NCBI GenBank assembly: GCA_035294785.1
Contig: DATGKF010000055.1
Coordinates: 1-64,000 of the forward strand
Direction of reading: 5' to 3'
Length of the DNA: 64,000 nucleotides
Origin: Poindextera sp035294785
Lineage (GTDB): Bacteria > Pseudomonadota > Alphaproteobacteria > Caulobacterales > Caulobacteraceae
Program-made: the position numbers and the translations under genes
Shown here: piece after piece, positions 50,775-62,146 of the stretch
How positions within the stretch are numbered: the first letter of the stretch is position 1
Layout: the number at the start of each line of letters is the position of its first letter
The notes under the pieces: generated by a model
What the model was told of the DNA's origin: nothing
Seen by the model: the letters and a program-made list of their open reading frames with translations, nothing else
The model's database searches: none

Positions 50775-51453
50775 GGAAATGCTTCGCTGCCTGATCGTCT
50801 CCGGCCTGGCGCTGTTCGCCACCGGATGCGCCACCGATGGGCTGATGCATCACGCCGACAAGACGCCCCCGGCGGTCACGCCCACGGAGCAGTACGCCAT
50901 CACGGTCACGCGCGCGCCGGACGAGATCCTGCTGGCGCCGCACGCCGACGGTCTTTCGGCGGCGCAAAGCGCGGCGTTGGCGGCGCTGGTCCAGCGCTGG
51001 CGCGATGTCGACGGCGATGAGATCACGATCCACAGTCCAGGCGGCCAGGCGCAGGCCTACCGGGCCGTCGCCGCGGTGCAGGAAGCGCTCGAGGGCCTCG
51101 GCGTCCGCTCCGACCAGATCACCCTCGCCGCCTACGATCCCGGCGACCGCGCGGGCGCGCCGATCGCCGTCGGGTTCGAGGGCTATCACGCCCAGGGCCC
51201 CGCCTGCGGACGCAACTGGAAGGACTTCACCAAGACGTTCCAGAACCAGGTGAACAACAACTTCGGCTGCGCGACGACGGCGAACATGGCGGCGATGATC
51301 GCCAACCCCGCCGACCTCCTGCGGCCGCGCGCGATGGACGCCCCTGACGCGGCCCGTCGCGAGACGGTGCTCGGCAAGTACCGCCAGGGCGCGGTCACCT
51401 CCTCGCCCAAGGATCCGCAGGCGAACGGCGCCGTTTCGAACACGCTGCAATAG
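50761..51453 (+). CDS. cpaD: Pilus assembly lipoprotein CpaD
   Basis: The 230-residue precursor has a short signal with a lipobox-like FATGC near residue 23, so it is probably outer-membrane-anchored. The body matches CpaD (PF09476): GRNWKDFTKTFQNQVNNNFGCATTANMAAMIANPADLL is diagnostic, read in pieces. It helps the secretin localise. I use the ATG at 50761, which overlaps cpaC by 14 bases and has AGGGA about ten bases upstream; a second ATG at 50779 is too close to its own AGGG. Confidence 0.9.
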   Translation: MSSTREMLRCLIVSGLALFATGCATDGLMHHADKTPPAVTPTEQYAITVTRAPDEILLAPHADGLSAAQSAALAALVQRWRDVDGDEITIHSPGGQAQAYRAVAAVQEALEGLGVRSDQITLAAYDPGDRAGAPIAVGFEGYHAQGPACGRNWKDFTKTFQNQVNNNFGCATTANMAAMIANPADLLRPRAMDAPDAARRETVLGKYRQGAVTSSPKDPQANGAVSNTLQ

Positions 51454-51466
51454 CAGGCACCCCCCC

Positions 51467-52915
51467 GTGAACAACACCACCCAACCCGCCCCCGACGATC
51501 CCGCGACAAGCTTCGGCGCCGACGACGAATTCGCGCCCCAGACGGCTGACCACTGGCGGCCGGCGCCGGGCGCTGGCGAGGCGGTCGACGACGACGATCC
51601 GTTTCTGACTCCGCAAGAGCCGCTGGCGAGCTTCGACGCCGAACACGACGGCGCCCACGCGTCGCCGCCGGCGGTCAATCCGGTCGGCGACCTGATCGCC
51701 GGGGCCGAAGCGGTGCTTGGCGAGGCGAGCGTGCCGCGGATCGGCATCCACATCTTCTGGGAGCGGGCCGAAACCGCCGAGATGGCCGAAAGGGCGGCCG
51801 CCGATCGGCGCATGGGCCGGGCCTCGACCGAGGTGCGCGAAGGTGGTCTCGCCGCCGCCGTCGCCCAGTATCAGAACCAGCCGACGCCGCCGCTGATCAT
51901 CGTCGAGAGCCAGGCGCCGGCGCAGGTGATGCTCGAACAGCTCGATCAGCTGGCGCAGGTCTGCGACGCCGGCGCCAAGGTGGTCGTGATCGGCTCGCAC
52001 AACGACATCGCCCTCTACCGCGAGCTGATGCGCCGCGGGGTGAGCGAGTACCTGGTGCCGCCGCTGCAGCCGCTGCAGCTGATCGGCGCGATCACCACCC
52101 TGTATGCCGATCCGGCCGCGCCGTTCGTCGGTCGCCAGATCGCCTTCGTCGGCGCCCGCGGCGGGGTGGGATCGTCGACCGTCGCGCACAACCTCGCCTA
52201 TCTCTTGTCCGAGACGATGCGCACCAACACGGTGATCGTCGATCTCGACCTGCCGTTCGGCACAGCCGGCCTCGACTTCAACCAGGACCCGCTGCAGGGC
52301 GTGGCCGACGCGCTCAGCCAGCCGGACCGGCTGGACCCGGTGCTGCTGGATCGCATGATGGCCCGCTGCGGCGATCGCCTGAGCCTCTTCGCCGCTCCGG
52401 CGACCCTGGACGCCGACTACGACATCAGCGCCGACGCCTTCGAGGAGGTGACCAGCAAGATCCGCGCGACGGCGCCCTACGTCGTTCTCGATCTGCCGCA
52501 CCTCTGGTCGGGATGGATGCGCCGCACGCTGCTCGGCGCCGACGACGTCGTGGTCACCGCCTCGCCCGACCTCGCGTCGCTGCGCAACGCCAAGAACATC
52601 GTCGACCTGGTCCGCGCCGCGCGCCCGAACGACACGCCGCCGCTCTTGGTGCTGAACATGGTCGGCTCGCCCGGCCGGCCTGAGATCCCGACCAAGGACT
52701 TCGGCGAGGCTCTCGGGCTCGAAACCTCGATCGTGATCCCCTTCGACGCCAAGCTGTTCGGTCAGGCGGCCAACAACGGCCAGATGATCGAGGAGATCGG
52801 GCCGAAGTCGAAGGCCGCCGAGGCCTTTCAGCGGCTCTCATTGGCGATCACCCGCCGGGACCCGCCGCCGGCCCCGAAGAAATCCGGTCTCTCCAGCCTG
52901 TTCAAGCGCAAGTAG
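51467..52915 (+). CDS. cpaE: Pilus localisation ATPase CpaE (MinD/ParA family)
   Basis: The 482-residue cytoplasmic protein begins with an acidic low-complexity stretch, then a receiver-like domain without phospho-Asp (about 85-215), then a MinD-type ATPase with the deviant Walker A GARGGVGSSTVAHN near 228-241. CpaE places the pilus machinery at the cell pole in Caulobacter. It starts with GTG at 51467, 14 bases after cpaD. Confidence 0.93.
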   Translation: MNNTTQPAPDDPATSFGADDEFAPQTADHWRPAPGAGEAVDDDDPFLTPQEPLASFDAEHDGAHASPPAVNPVGDLIAGAEAVLGEASVPRIGIHIFWERAETAEMAERAAADRRMGRASTEVREGGLAAAVAQYQNQPTPPLIIVESQAPAQVMLEQLDQLAQVCDAGAKVVVIGSHNDIALYRELMRRGVSEYLVPPLQPLQLIGAITTLYADPAAPFVGRQIAFVGARGGVGSSTVAHNLAYLLSETMRTNTVIVDLDLPFGTAGLDFNQDPLQGVADALSQPDRLDPVLLDRMMARCGDRLSLFAAPATLDADYDISADAFEEVTSKIRATAPYVVLDLPHLWSGWMRRTLLGADDVVVTASPDLASLRNAKNIVDLVRAARPNDTPPLLVLNMVGSPGRPEIPTKDFGEALGLETSIVIPFDAKLFGQAANNGQMIEEIGPKSKAAEAFQRLSLAITRRDPPPAPKKSGLSSLFKRK

Positions 52916-52921
52916 GCCCAA

Positions 52922-54496
52922 GTGTTCGGGAAACGCCCAGCCGACGGCGATCCGCCAAAGCCGCAGGCGCCGCCGCCTCCCGAAGCCGGCGCGCCGATCG
53001 CCACGCGGCCGCAGAAGGTCGAGCCGGCGTTGTCGAAACAGGCGCTCGCCCCGCCCAAGGCGCCCGCGGCCCAGCCGCCGCGCCAGCAAGGCGCGGCCGA
53101 CCGTATCGCCGGCGCACACGCCCAGCAGGCCAGCGCCGCGGCCGGCGGCCCCAAGCTGACTTCGGCCTTCGAGCAGCTGCGCGCGGCGCAGGGTGCGCCG
53201 ACGGCCGATATCGTCCGTGAACAGAGCGACTACTACCACGCCACGAAGACCACGATCTTCAACGCGCTGATCAACACCATCGATCTCGCACAGCTGGCGC
53301 AGCTCGACCTGAAGACGGCCGGCGAAGAGATCCGCGACATCGTCGCCGAGCTGGTGGCGATCAAGAACGTCTCGATGTCTGTAGCCGAGCAGGAACACCT
53401 GGTTCAGGACATCATCAACGATGTCCTTGGCTACGGCCCGCTCGAGCCGCTTCTGGCCCGCGACGACATCGCCGACATCATGGTCAATGGCGCCGGCCGG
53501 GTGTTCATCGAAGTGGGCGGCAAGGTCCAGCTGACCAACGTCCGCTTCCGCGACAACGCCCAGCTGATGAACATCTGCCAACGGATCGTCAGCCAGGTCG
53601 GCCGCCGGGTCGACGAGGCCTCGCCGATCTGCGACGCGCGCCTCCCCGACGGCAGCCGTGTCAACGTCATCGCGCCGCCCTTGGCTCTGGATGGGCCGAC
53701 TCTCACCATCCGGAAGTTCAAGAAAGACAAGCTGACGATGCGCAATCTGGTCGAGTTCGCCTCGGTCAGTCCGGAAGGCGCGCGCGTCCTGGGCGTCATC
53801 GGCGCGTCGCGCTGCAACGTCCTCATCTCCGGCGGCACCGGCTCGGGCAAGACGACGCTGCTCAACACGCTTACCGCCTTCATCGATCCGACCGAGCGGG
53901 TGATCACCTGCGAGGACGCGGCCGAGCTGCAACTGCAACAGCCGCACGTTGTGCGCCTTGAAACGCGTCCGCCGAATCTGGAGGGCAGCGGCCAGGTGAC
54001 CATGCGCGATCTGGTCAAGAACTGCCTCAGAATGCGCCCGGAACGGATCATCGTCGGCGAAGTGCGCGGCCCTGAGGCGTTCGACCTGCTGCAGGCGATG
54101 AACACCGGCCACGACGGGTCGATGGGGACGCTGCACGCCAACAGCCCGCGCGAGGCGATCAGCCGGATCGAGTCGATGATCACCATGGGCGGCTACGGCC
54201 TTCCGTCGAAGACCATCCGTGAGATGATCGTCGGGTCCGTCGACGTGATCATCCAGGCCGCGCGCCTGCGCGACGGCTCGCGCCGCATCACCCACGTGAC
54301 CGAAGTGGTGGGCCTCGAGGGCGAGGTGATCATCACCCAGGACCTCTTCGTCTACGAGATCACCGGCGAGGACGAGAACGGCGGCGTGGTCGGCAAGCAC
54401 CGCTCGACCGGCATCGCCCGCCCGCGCTTCTGGGACCGGGCGCGCTACTACGGGCTCGAGCGCGAACTTGCCGAAGCGTTGGACGCGGCGGAGTAG
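52922..54496 (+). CDS. cpaF: Pilus motor ATPase CpaF/TadA
   Basis: The 524-residue hexameric ATPase drives both extension and retraction of Flp pili. A Pro/Ala-rich leader of about 80 residues comes first; the type II/IV secretion ATPase domain follows, with Walker A SGGTGSGKTT near 302-311, the Asp box TCEDAAELQLQQPHV and Walker B IIVGEVRGPEAFDLL, then the His box GHDGSMGTLHAN. It starts with GTG six bases after cpaE. Confidence 0.95.
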   Translation: MFGKRPADGDPPKPQAPPPPEAGAPIATRPQKVEPALSKQALAPPKAPAAQPPRQQGAADRIAGAHAQQASAAAGGPKLTSAFEQLRAAQGAPTADIVREQSDYYHATKTTIFNALINTIDLAQLAQLDLKTAGEEIRDIVAELVAIKNVSMSVAEQEHLVQDIINDVLGYGPLEPLLARDDIADIMVNGAGRVFIEVGGKVQLTNVRFRDNAQLMNICQRIVSQVGRRVDEASPICDARLPDGSRVNVIAPPLALDGPTLTIRKFKKDKLTMRNLVEFASVSPEGARVLGVIGASRCNVLISGGTGSGKTTLLNTLTAFIDPTERVITCEDAAELQLQQPHVVRLETRPPNLEGSGQVTMRDLVKNCLRMRPERIIVGEVRGPEAFDLLQAMNTGHDGSMGTLHANSPREAISRIESMITMGGYGLPSKTIREMIVGSVDVIIQAARLRDGSRRITHVTEVVGLEGEVIITQDLFVYEITGEDENGGVVGKHRSTGIARPRFWDRARYYGLERELAEALDAAE

Positions 54497-54499
54497 GCC

Positions 54500-55486
54500 T
54501 TGAACCCGCTGCTCATTCTGGTCGCGGTGCTGGGCTTCGTGACCCTTGGCGGCGTGGGCTTCGCCCTGGCCGGCGCGGGCGGCGGCGACGCACGGGTGGC
54601 CAAACGCGCCAGGGCGATGGGCACGGTCGGTCGGCCGGAGAAGGCCCAACGCGGCGCGCGCGCGGCGCAGCAGGACGCCGGCCAGCGGCGCAAGGCGTTG
54701 CTGCAGACGCTGAAGGAGCAGGAGCGCCTGCAACGGCGCGCGTCCGTTTCGCTCAGCGCGCGCTTGCAACAGGCCGGGCTCAGCATTTCGGTCACCCAGT
54801 TCTGGATCGGCAGCGGGATCGCCGGCGCGGCCGTGCTGATCGTCCTGTTCGTACTTCGCGTGCCCCCGTGGGCGGCGCTGCTGCTCGCCCTCGTCGCCGC
54901 GCTCGGTCTGCCGCGCTGGGCGATCACCTTCCTCGCCAATCGCCGCAAAAAGAGCTTCACCGAGTCCTTCTCCGACGCCATCGACATCATCGTCCGCGGC
55001 ATCAAATCGGGCCTTCCGGTGCACGACTGCCTGCGCGTCATCGCGCGCGAGAGCTCCGCCCCGCTCGGGCCGGAGTTCCACCGGCTGGTCGAGAATATCT
55101 CCATGGGCATGACCGTCGATCAGGGCCTGGAGAAGATGTACGAGCGCATGCCGACGCCCGAGCTGCGCTTCTTCACCATCGTGCTCGCCATTCAGGCCAA
55201 GACGGGCGGGAACCTGGCCGAGGCGCTGGGCAACCTCTCGGCCGTGCTCCGCGCCCGCAAGCTGATGCGCGAAAAGATCAAGGCGCTGTCGTCTGAAGCG
55301 ACCACGTCGGCCTTCATCATCGGTTCGCTGCCGATCGCGGTCATGCTGCTCGTGATCGCCACGACGCCGTCCTACATGATGATCATGATCCACGACCCGC
55401 GCGGCCAGATGATGCTGCTCGCCGGCGCCATCGTCGAATGCATCGGCGTCTTCGTCATGCGCCGCATGATCAACTTCAAATACTAG
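54500..55486 (+). CDS. tadB: Pilus inner-membrane platform protein TadB/CpaG
   Basis: The 328-residue protein has three or four helices (about 1-25, 100-150 and 265-320) and a cytoplasmic T2SSF domain with DAIDIIVRGIKSGLPVHDCL and FTIVLAIQAKTGGNLAEALGN. It works with TadC as the platform that CpaF turns. The start is the TTG at 54500, three bases after cpaF. Confidence 0.92.
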   Translation: MNPLLILVAVLGFVTLGGVGFALAGAGGGDARVAKRARAMGTVGRPEKAQRGARAAQQDAGQRRKALLQTLKEQERLQRRASVSLSARLQQAGLSISVTQFWIGSGIAGAAVLIVLFVLRVPPWAALLLALVAALGLPRWAITFLANRRKKSFTESFSDAIDIIVRGIKSGLPVHDCLRVIARESSAPLGPEFHRLVENISMGMTVDQGLEKMYERMPTPELRFFTIVLAIQAKTGGNLAEALGNLSAVLRARKLMREKIKALSSEATTSAFIIGSLPIAVMLLVIATTPSYMMIMIHDPRGQMMLLAGAIVECIGVFVMRRMINFKY

Positions 55487-55499
55487 CGGGGCGGAGACC

Positions 55500-56492
55500 A
55501 TGGATTTCGCCACCATCGCCGGCTTCGTCACCGACCCGCAGCACTTGCTGATGGGCTTTACGGCCCTGGTCACGTTCGCGACCATCGTCACGCTGTCCTC
55601 GCCGCTGCTCAATCGCTCGACGCTCGAGAGCCGGCTGAACTCGGTCGCCAACCGGCGCGAGGAGCTGCGCCGCCGCAGCCGCGAGGCGCTGGCGCAGAAG
55701 AACCAATCCGGCACGCTGCGTCAGACCGACGAGGGCATGTTCAAGACCATCGTCGACCGGCTGCAGCTGTCGCGCCTGCTCGAAGATCCCCAGGTGGCCG
55801 ACAAGCTGGCGCAGGCCGGCTTCCGCGGTCCGCGGCCGATCACGACCTTCTATTTCTTCCGCCTGGTGACGCCGTTCGTGTTCGCCGTGGCGCTGGCGGC
55901 CTACCTCTACACGCTCAATCCCTTCCACCTTCCGGGTCTGACCAAATTCTGCATCTGCATCGGCGGTCTGACGGCCGGCTACTACGCGCCCAACGTCTAC
56001 ATCCAGAACGTCGCCGCAAAGCGGCGCACCTCGATCATGCAAGGCTTCCCGGACGCCCTCGACCTGCTCTTGATCTGTGTCGAGTCCGGCATGTCGATCG
56101 AGGCGGCGCTGCAGAAGGTCAGCCAGGAGCTTGGCCCCTCGTCGATCGAGCTGGCCGAAGAGCTTTCGCTGCTCGTCGCGGAACTCTCCTACCTGCCCGA
56201 GCGGCGCGTCGCCTACGAGGGGCTGTCCAAGCGGACGAACCATCCGGGCATCAAGTCGGTCGCCACCGCCATGATCCAGGCGGAGCGCTACGGCACCCCG
56301 CTCGGCACCGCCCTTCGCGTGATGGCGAAGGAAAACCGCGACCTTCGCCTGGCCGCCGCCGAGAAGAAGGCTGCGGCGCTGCCGGCCAAGCTGACCGTGC
56401 CGATGATCGTCTTCTTCCTGCCGGTCCTCTTCATCGTCGTCCTCGGCCCCTCGATCATCCGCGTCCAGGACGTCATGGCCCACAAGGGCTAG
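55500..56492 (+). CDS. tadC: Pilus inner-membrane platform protein TadC/CpaH
   Basis: The 330-residue partner of TadB has the same T2SSF fold: FPDALDLLLICVESGMSIEAALQKV and AMIQAERYGTPLGTALRVMAKE, with helices near 20-40, 115-160 and 295-320. GGGGCGGAG lies just before the ATG at 55500. It is the last plus-strand gene of the pilus cluster. Confidence 0.92.
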   Translation: MDFATIAGFVTDPQHLLMGFTALVTFATIVTLSSPLLNRSTLESRLNSVANRREELRRRSREALAQKNQSGTLRQTDEGMFKTIVDRLQLSRLLEDPQVADKLAQAGFRGPRPITTFYFFRLVTPFVFAVALAAYLYTLNPFHLPGLTKFCICIGGLTAGYYAPNVYIQNVAAKRRTSIMQGFPDALDLLLICVESGMSIEAALQKVSQELGPSSIELAEELSLLVAELSYLPERRVAYEGLSKRTNHPGIKSVATAMIQAERYGTPLGTALRVMAKENRDLRLAAAEKKAAALPAKLTVPMIVFFLPVLFIVVLGPSIIRVQDVMAHKG

Positions 56493-56524
56493 CGGCCGCG
56501 CTGACCCTCGGCTGAGCAGCCGCC

Positions 56525-57376
56525 TCAGCTGCCGCCGTTCTTGACGGATGCCCAGGTCCGCGTCGGCGTGGCGTCGGCGGTGGGGGCGGCGCCGCGGCCG
56601 GAGGAGGCGGCCTGCAGGTAGGCGAGGTCGGCGTCGGCCTCGGCCGGCGGCAGGTCGCGGCGCAGGATCTCCTCGGCTTCGCCGAGCTTGCCTTCAAGGC
56701 CCAGCACCAGCGACAGGTCCTGGCGCACGGTCAGGCTTGCGCCCGGCTGGGCGGCGGCTCGCCTGAGCAGCGGCTCGGCCCCGGCCACGTCGCCGGTCGC
56801 CGCCATCTCCATGGCCATGTTCGACAGCACCGACGGGTTGTCAGGCGACAGCGCCAGCGCCTGGCGCCAGACGGCCTGGGCGTCGGCGTCACGCTTGACC
56901 TGGGCGTAGGCGATGCCGAGTAGCGACAGCGGCCGCCAGTCGCGCGGCGCCTGCGCCTGCGCCTGCTGCAGCGGATCGATGGCGTAAAAGCCGTCGCCCT
57001 TGGCGATGTAGGCGCGCGCCGTCTCCATCAGCGCGTCGGTGTCCCTCGGCGCCAGCACCAGCACGCGTCCGCTCGCCTGGATGGCCGCATCGTACTGGCC
57101 GAGCGCGCGGAGCGCGGTCGCAAGGTGCACGCCGGCCACCGCGTCAGTGGGGTCGATGTCGGCCTCACGGCCCCAGAAGGCGGCGCGGGCCAGGGGATCG
57201 AGCCGGTCGGCGGCGGCGCGCTCCTCGGGGCTGGCCTTGCGCGGCGGCGTCGGCGCGGCGGCGGCGACCGGGCTCGCCTTGCCGATCGGCGGCGCGCTCG
57301 GCGGCGCGGCGGCGCGGCCGGCGGCTGGGGCGAGGAGGGCGCCGGCGGCGACGGCGGCGAGGAGGGCGCGGGACAT
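56525..57376 (-). CDS. tadD: TadD-like tetratricopeptide protein
   Basis: The 283-residue precursor has a signal-like N terminus (MSRALLAAVAAGALLAPAAG), an Ala/Pro-rich linker and four or five TPR repeats at about 70-235, such as ATALRALGQYDAAIQASGRVL and LLGIAYAQVKRDADAQAVWRQ. TadD lipoproteins are needed for pilus assembly, but this one has no cysteine at the signal end, so it is probably not lipidated. The ATG at 57376 fits the signal better than an upstream codon. It is convergent with tadC. Confidence 0.82.
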   Translation of the reverse strand: MSRALLAAVAAGALLAPAAGRAAAPPSAPPIGKASPVAAAAPTPPRKASPEERAAADRLDPLARAAFWGREADIDPTDAVAGVHLATALRALGQYDAAIQASGRVLVLAPRDTDALMETARAYIAKGDGFYAIDPLQQAQAQAPRDWRPLSLLGIAYAQVKRDADAQAVWRQALALSPDNPSVLSNMAMEMAATGDVAGAEPLLRRAAAQPGASLTVRQDLSLVLGLEGKLGEAEEILRRDLPPAEADADLAYLQAASSGRGAAPTADATPTRTWASVKNGGS

Positions 57377-57510
57377 GGCGGGGTTCGGCTCCGCTGGGAC
57401 AGAAAGGCGGCCCGCCGGCGTCCGCGAGCCTCGTTGCGGCCAAGGATCGGCCGCGCGCGTCAACGAAGCGTTAAGCTTGACGAAATCTTACCTCGGGCTA
57501 TGGCCCGCCC

Positions 57511-58893
<1,383 letters not shown>

Positions 58894-58952
58894 GCGAGCC
58901 CAATTCGCGGCTGCGCCGCTCCAGCAAAGGATGACGTTGGAAGGCCCGCCGC

Positions 58953-61208
58953 TCAGAGCGCCGGCAGGAACGGCAACACCTTGTCCGGCGTGATCGGGTA
59001 GTCGCGCACGCGGGCGCCGCAGGCGTTGTAGACGGCATTGGCGACCGCCGCGCCGGCCCCGCAGATGCCCACCTCGCCGACGCCCTTGATGCCGAGAGGG
59101 TTCGCCTTGTCGTCCACTTCCGGCAGGAAATAGGCGTCGAGATTGACGATGTCGGCGTGCACGGGCGCGAGGTACGAGCCGAGGTCCTGGTTGATCAGGC
59201 TGCCGTAGCGCGGGTCGACGGCGTTCTGCTCGGTCAGCACCGAGCCCACGCCCCAGATCATGCCGCCCGTGATCTGGCTGCGCGCGGTCTTGGCGTTCAG
59301 GATCCGCCCGCAGGCGAAGGCGCCCAGCATGCGGCGCAGCCGCACCTCGCCGGTCACGGCGTTCACGCCCACCTCGGCGAAGTGAGCGCCATAGGCGTGC
59401 TGCGAGAAGGCGCGCGACTCCATGATCGGCATGGACTCGCCGACCACGTCGACCCCGGACGGCGCCCGCCGCGAGACCAGCGCGCCCAGCGTCTCCGACT
59501 TGTTCGAGGCGGTGATCAGCCCGTCGCGGAAGTCGATCTCGTCCACCGCCGCCCCGAAGAGCGGCGAGGCGGGGTCGGCCGCGGCCATGGCCGCCAGCGT
59601 CTTGCGCATCTCCATGCCGCCTTCGTAGACGGCCGAGCCGGCGCTGGCGGCGCCGAACTGGCCGCCGGAGCCCGGCGTCGGCGCAAAGCCGGAGTCGCCG
59701 ATCTCGACCACCACCTGCTCGAGCGGCACCCCCATCGTCTCGGCGGTGATCTGGGCGATGATCGTGTAGGAGCCGGTGCCGATGTCGGTCATGCCCTGGC
59801 GCACGATGACCTTGCCGTCGGCCTCGACGCGGATGCCGGCCTTGGCGGGCAGGAGGAAGTTGCCGCGGATGGCGGCGGCCATGCCCATCCCGACGAACCA
59901 CTCGCCCTCGCGCGTTGCGGCCGGCTTGGGATTGCGCTTGCCCCAACCGAAACGCTTGGCGCCGTCGGTCATGCAGTCGACCAGCTGGCGGCAGGAGTGC
60001 GGCGCGCCCGTCTCCGGGTGGACGTCGGCTTCGTTGCGGATGCGCAGCTCGATGGGGTCGAGGCCGAGCCGGTTGGCGAGCTCGTCCATGGCGCATTCCA
60101 GGCTGAGCATGCCGGACGCCTCGCCCGGCGCGCGCATGGCCGAGGCCACGGCGATGTCGAGCTTGTGCAGGGTGTGGCCGGTCAGCCGGTTGGGCGCGGC
60201 GTAAAGGGCGCGGGAGAAGTTGGCCGCACGCTCGACGAACGGCGCCTCGCGCGCGCAGTGGGTCGCCGCTTCCAGTGCGAACGCGGTCAGCCGCCCGTCC
60301 GCCGTCGCGCCCAGACGCACGCGCTGCACCGTGGCCGGCCGGTGGACGGTGGCGTTGAACATCTGGGTGCGGGTGAGCGCGATCTTCACCGGCTGGTCGA
60401 TCTCGCGCGATGACATCGCCGCCAGTTCCAGGTCCTCGTAAGTCGATCCCTTGCCGCCGAATCCGCCGCCGATGTAGCGCGAGAGCAGGTGCACGTGGTC
60501 GCGCGGGATCTGCAGCGTTTCCGACAGGAGATGCTGGGGCGGCTTGATCATTTGCACCGAGGTGTGGACCGTCACCGTTCCGTCCTCCCACCAGGCGGTG
60601 GTGGCGCAGGGCTCCATCTGGCAGTGGTTCTCGATCGGCGTCGACCACGTCTCGTCGAGTTTGACCGGGGCGTCGGCGAAAGCGCGCTCGAAGTCGCCGA
60701 TGGCCGAGGTCCCGTCGACCGGTTCGGCCTGGGCCGGGTCGAAAGCGAAGGCGGCCGGCGTCTCTTCGTAGGTGATCTTGATCAGCGAGGCGGCCGCGTC
60801 GGCATGCTCGAGCGTGTCGGCGCAGACGAAGGCGACCGGCTGGCCGAAGAACCGCACGTTCGGCTCGGCAAACACCGGCTTGGCGCCCGCCTGGCTGCCG
60901 ACGTAGCTGCGCGCGCCACGCTCCGGCTGGTTCTCCGGCCGGCGCAGCGCGTGCCAGACGAGCTTGACGCCGGGCGCGGCCAAGGCGGCCGCGTCGTCGA
61001 CAGCGGTCACCACGCCGCAGCCGATCTCGGCCCCGACCACCACGCCGTAGGCGGGCGGCGATGGCGTCTCGACCTCGTAGGCGTAGGGCGCCGTGCCGGT
61101 GACTTTGAGCGGGCCTTCGTAGCGGTCGACCGCCCGGCCGATGATGCCTTGGCGGTTCTGGCTGATCGGGTTCGGAGCGGCGTAGTCGTCCAGCGAAAGA
61201 GAAGGCAT
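58953..61208 (-). CDS. Molybdenum hydroxylase large subunit (PaoC/YagR-like)
   Basis: The 751-residue subunit of the xanthine oxidase family binds the molybdenum-cytosine-dinucleotide cofactor. It opens with a hammerhead domain (about 20-135), contains IGGGFGGKG near 240 and GSGGQFGAASAGSAVYEG near 520, and the catalytic Glu should be in GVGEVGICGAG near 715. Its start overlaps the FAD subunit's stop (TGATG). Aldehydes are the usual substrates of this branch. No signal peptide is present, as expected for a subunit that could travel with a partner. Confidence 0.9.
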   Translation of the reverse strand: MPSLSLDDYAAPNPISQNRQGIIGRAVDRYEGPLKVTGTAPYAYEVETPSPPAYGVVVGAEIGCGVVTAVDDAAALAAPGVKLVWHALRRPENQPERGARSYVGSQAGAKPVFAEPNVRFFGQPVAFVCADTLEHADAAASLIKITYEETPAAFAFDPAQAEPVDGTSAIGDFERAFADAPVKLDETWSTPIENHCQMEPCATTAWWEDGTVTVHTSVQMIKPPQHLLSETLQIPRDHVHLLSRYIGGGFGGKGSTYEDLELAAMSSREIDQPVKIALTRTQMFNATVHRPATVQRVRLGATADGRLTAFALEAATHCAREAPFVERAANFSRALYAAPNRLTGHTLHKLDIAVASAMRAPGEASGMLSLECAMDELANRLGLDPIELRIRNEADVHPETGAPHSCRQLVDCMTDGAKRFGWGKRNPKPAATREGEWFVGMGMAAAIRGNFLLPAKAGIRVEADGKVIVRQGMTDIGTGSYTIIAQITAETMGVPLEQVVVEIGDSGFAPTPGSGGQFGAASAGSAVYEGGMEMRKTLAAMAAADPASPLFGAAVDEIDFRDGLITASNKSETLGALVSRRAPSGVDVVGESMPIMESRAFSQHAYGAHFAEVGVNAVTGEVRLRRMLGAFACGRILNAKTARSQITGGMIWGVGSVLTEQNAVDPRYGSLINQDLGSYLAPVHADIVNLDAYFLPEVDDKANPLGIKGVGEVGICGAGAAVANAVYNACGARVRDYPITPDKVLPFLPAL

Positions 61209-62146
61209 CAGGCTTTTCCGTCCTGCAGCGCCGCCGTCATCAGGCGTTGGGTCAGCGCGATCTTGAAGGTGTTGTGGCCGGCGCTGGCCGCGCCGGCGAG
61301 TTCGGCGTCGGCGGCGGCGGCCGGCGCGGCGCCGGCCGCGAGCGCCGCTTCGGCCTTCGTCGCCCGCCAGGGCTTCAGCGCCACGCAGCCCAGCGCGATG
61401 CGGTCGCCGGCGACGGCGACGGCGACCAGACCTGCGGCGTAGGAGGCGCGGTCGCGCACCTTGCGATAGGCCTGCCGGCCCTTCGGCGGCGGCGGGACGG
61501 CGACTCCCGTGACGAGTTCGCCCGGCTCGAGCGTCGTCTCGAGGTGCGGCGCGTCGCCGGGCAGCCGGTGCAGGTCGTCGATGGGGATCGCCCGCGTCGT
61601 CCCGTCCGGCCGCACGGTCTCGACGCTCGCATCCAGCACGCTCAGCGCCACGGCGAGATCGGAGGGGTGGGTGGCGATGCAGGCCTCGCTCGCGCCGAGG
61701 ATGGCGGCGAAGCGGTTCAGGCCGCCGATCGCCGCGCAGCCGGCGCCGGGCTGGCGTTTGTTGCAGGGCTTGGCGGCGTCGTAAAAGTAGGGACAGCGCG
61801 TGCGCTGAAGGAGGTTCCCCGCCGTGGTCGCCTTGTTGCGCAACTGCGGCGAGGCGCCGGAGAGCAGCGCCTCGGCCAGCACGGGATAGTCGCGGCGCAC
61901 GCGAGCGTCCGCGGCGACCGCCGAGGCGGTGGCTAGCGCGCCGATGCGCAGGCCGTCGCCGTTTGCCTCGACGCCCGCCATCGGCAGGCGGCCGACGTCG
62001 ATCACCCGCTCCGGCCGCTCGATCTCGAGCTTCATCAGGTCGAGCAGGTTGGTGCCGCCGGCAAGGAACCGGGCGGCCGGCGTCTCCGCCGCGGCCTTGG
62101 CGGCGCCGGCCGCGCTTGTCGCGCGCTCATAGCTGAACGGCCTCAT
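61208..62146 (-). CDS. Molybdenum hydroxylase FAD subunit with 4Fe-4S insertion (PaoB/YagS-like)
   Basis: The 312-residue subunit binds FAD through ARFLAGGTNLLDLMK and TTAGNLLQRTRCPYF. Between these domains is CNKRQPGAGC plus nearby cysteines, the extra 4Fe-4S cluster that distinguishes the PaoABC branch from ordinary xanthine dehydrogenases. I start it at ATG 62146, which overlaps the 2Fe-2S gene by four bases. It passes electrons from the 2Fe-2S subunit to FAD. Confidence 0.9.
   Translation of the reverse strand: MRPFSYERATSAAGAAKAAAETPAARFLAGGTNLLDLMKLEIERPERVIDVGRLPMAGVEANGDGLRIGALATASAVAADARVRRDYPVLAEALLSGASPQLRNKATTAGNLLQRTRCPYFYDAAKPCNKRQPGAGCAAIGGLNRFAAILGASEACIATHPSDLAVALSVLDASVETVRPDGTTRAIPIDDLHRLPGDAPHLETTLEPGELVTGVAVPPPPKGRQAYRKVRDRASYAAGLVAVAVAGDRIALGCVALKPWRATKAEAALAAGAAPAAAADAELAGAASAGHNTFKIALTQRLMTAALQDGKA

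Noticed and set aside
52838..55714. Open frame of over 950 codons opposite cpaF, tadB and tadC
   Set aside because: The plus-strand genes have intact Walker and T2SSF motifs; the opposite frame gives His/Asp/Arg-rich low-complexity sequence.
58894..58952. Short GCGGC-TGC-GCCGC palindrome between the aminopeptidase and molybdenum genes as a dispersed repeat
   Set aside because: The stem is only five base pairs with no T run and no second copy in the window; it may just be a chance hairpin between convergent genes.
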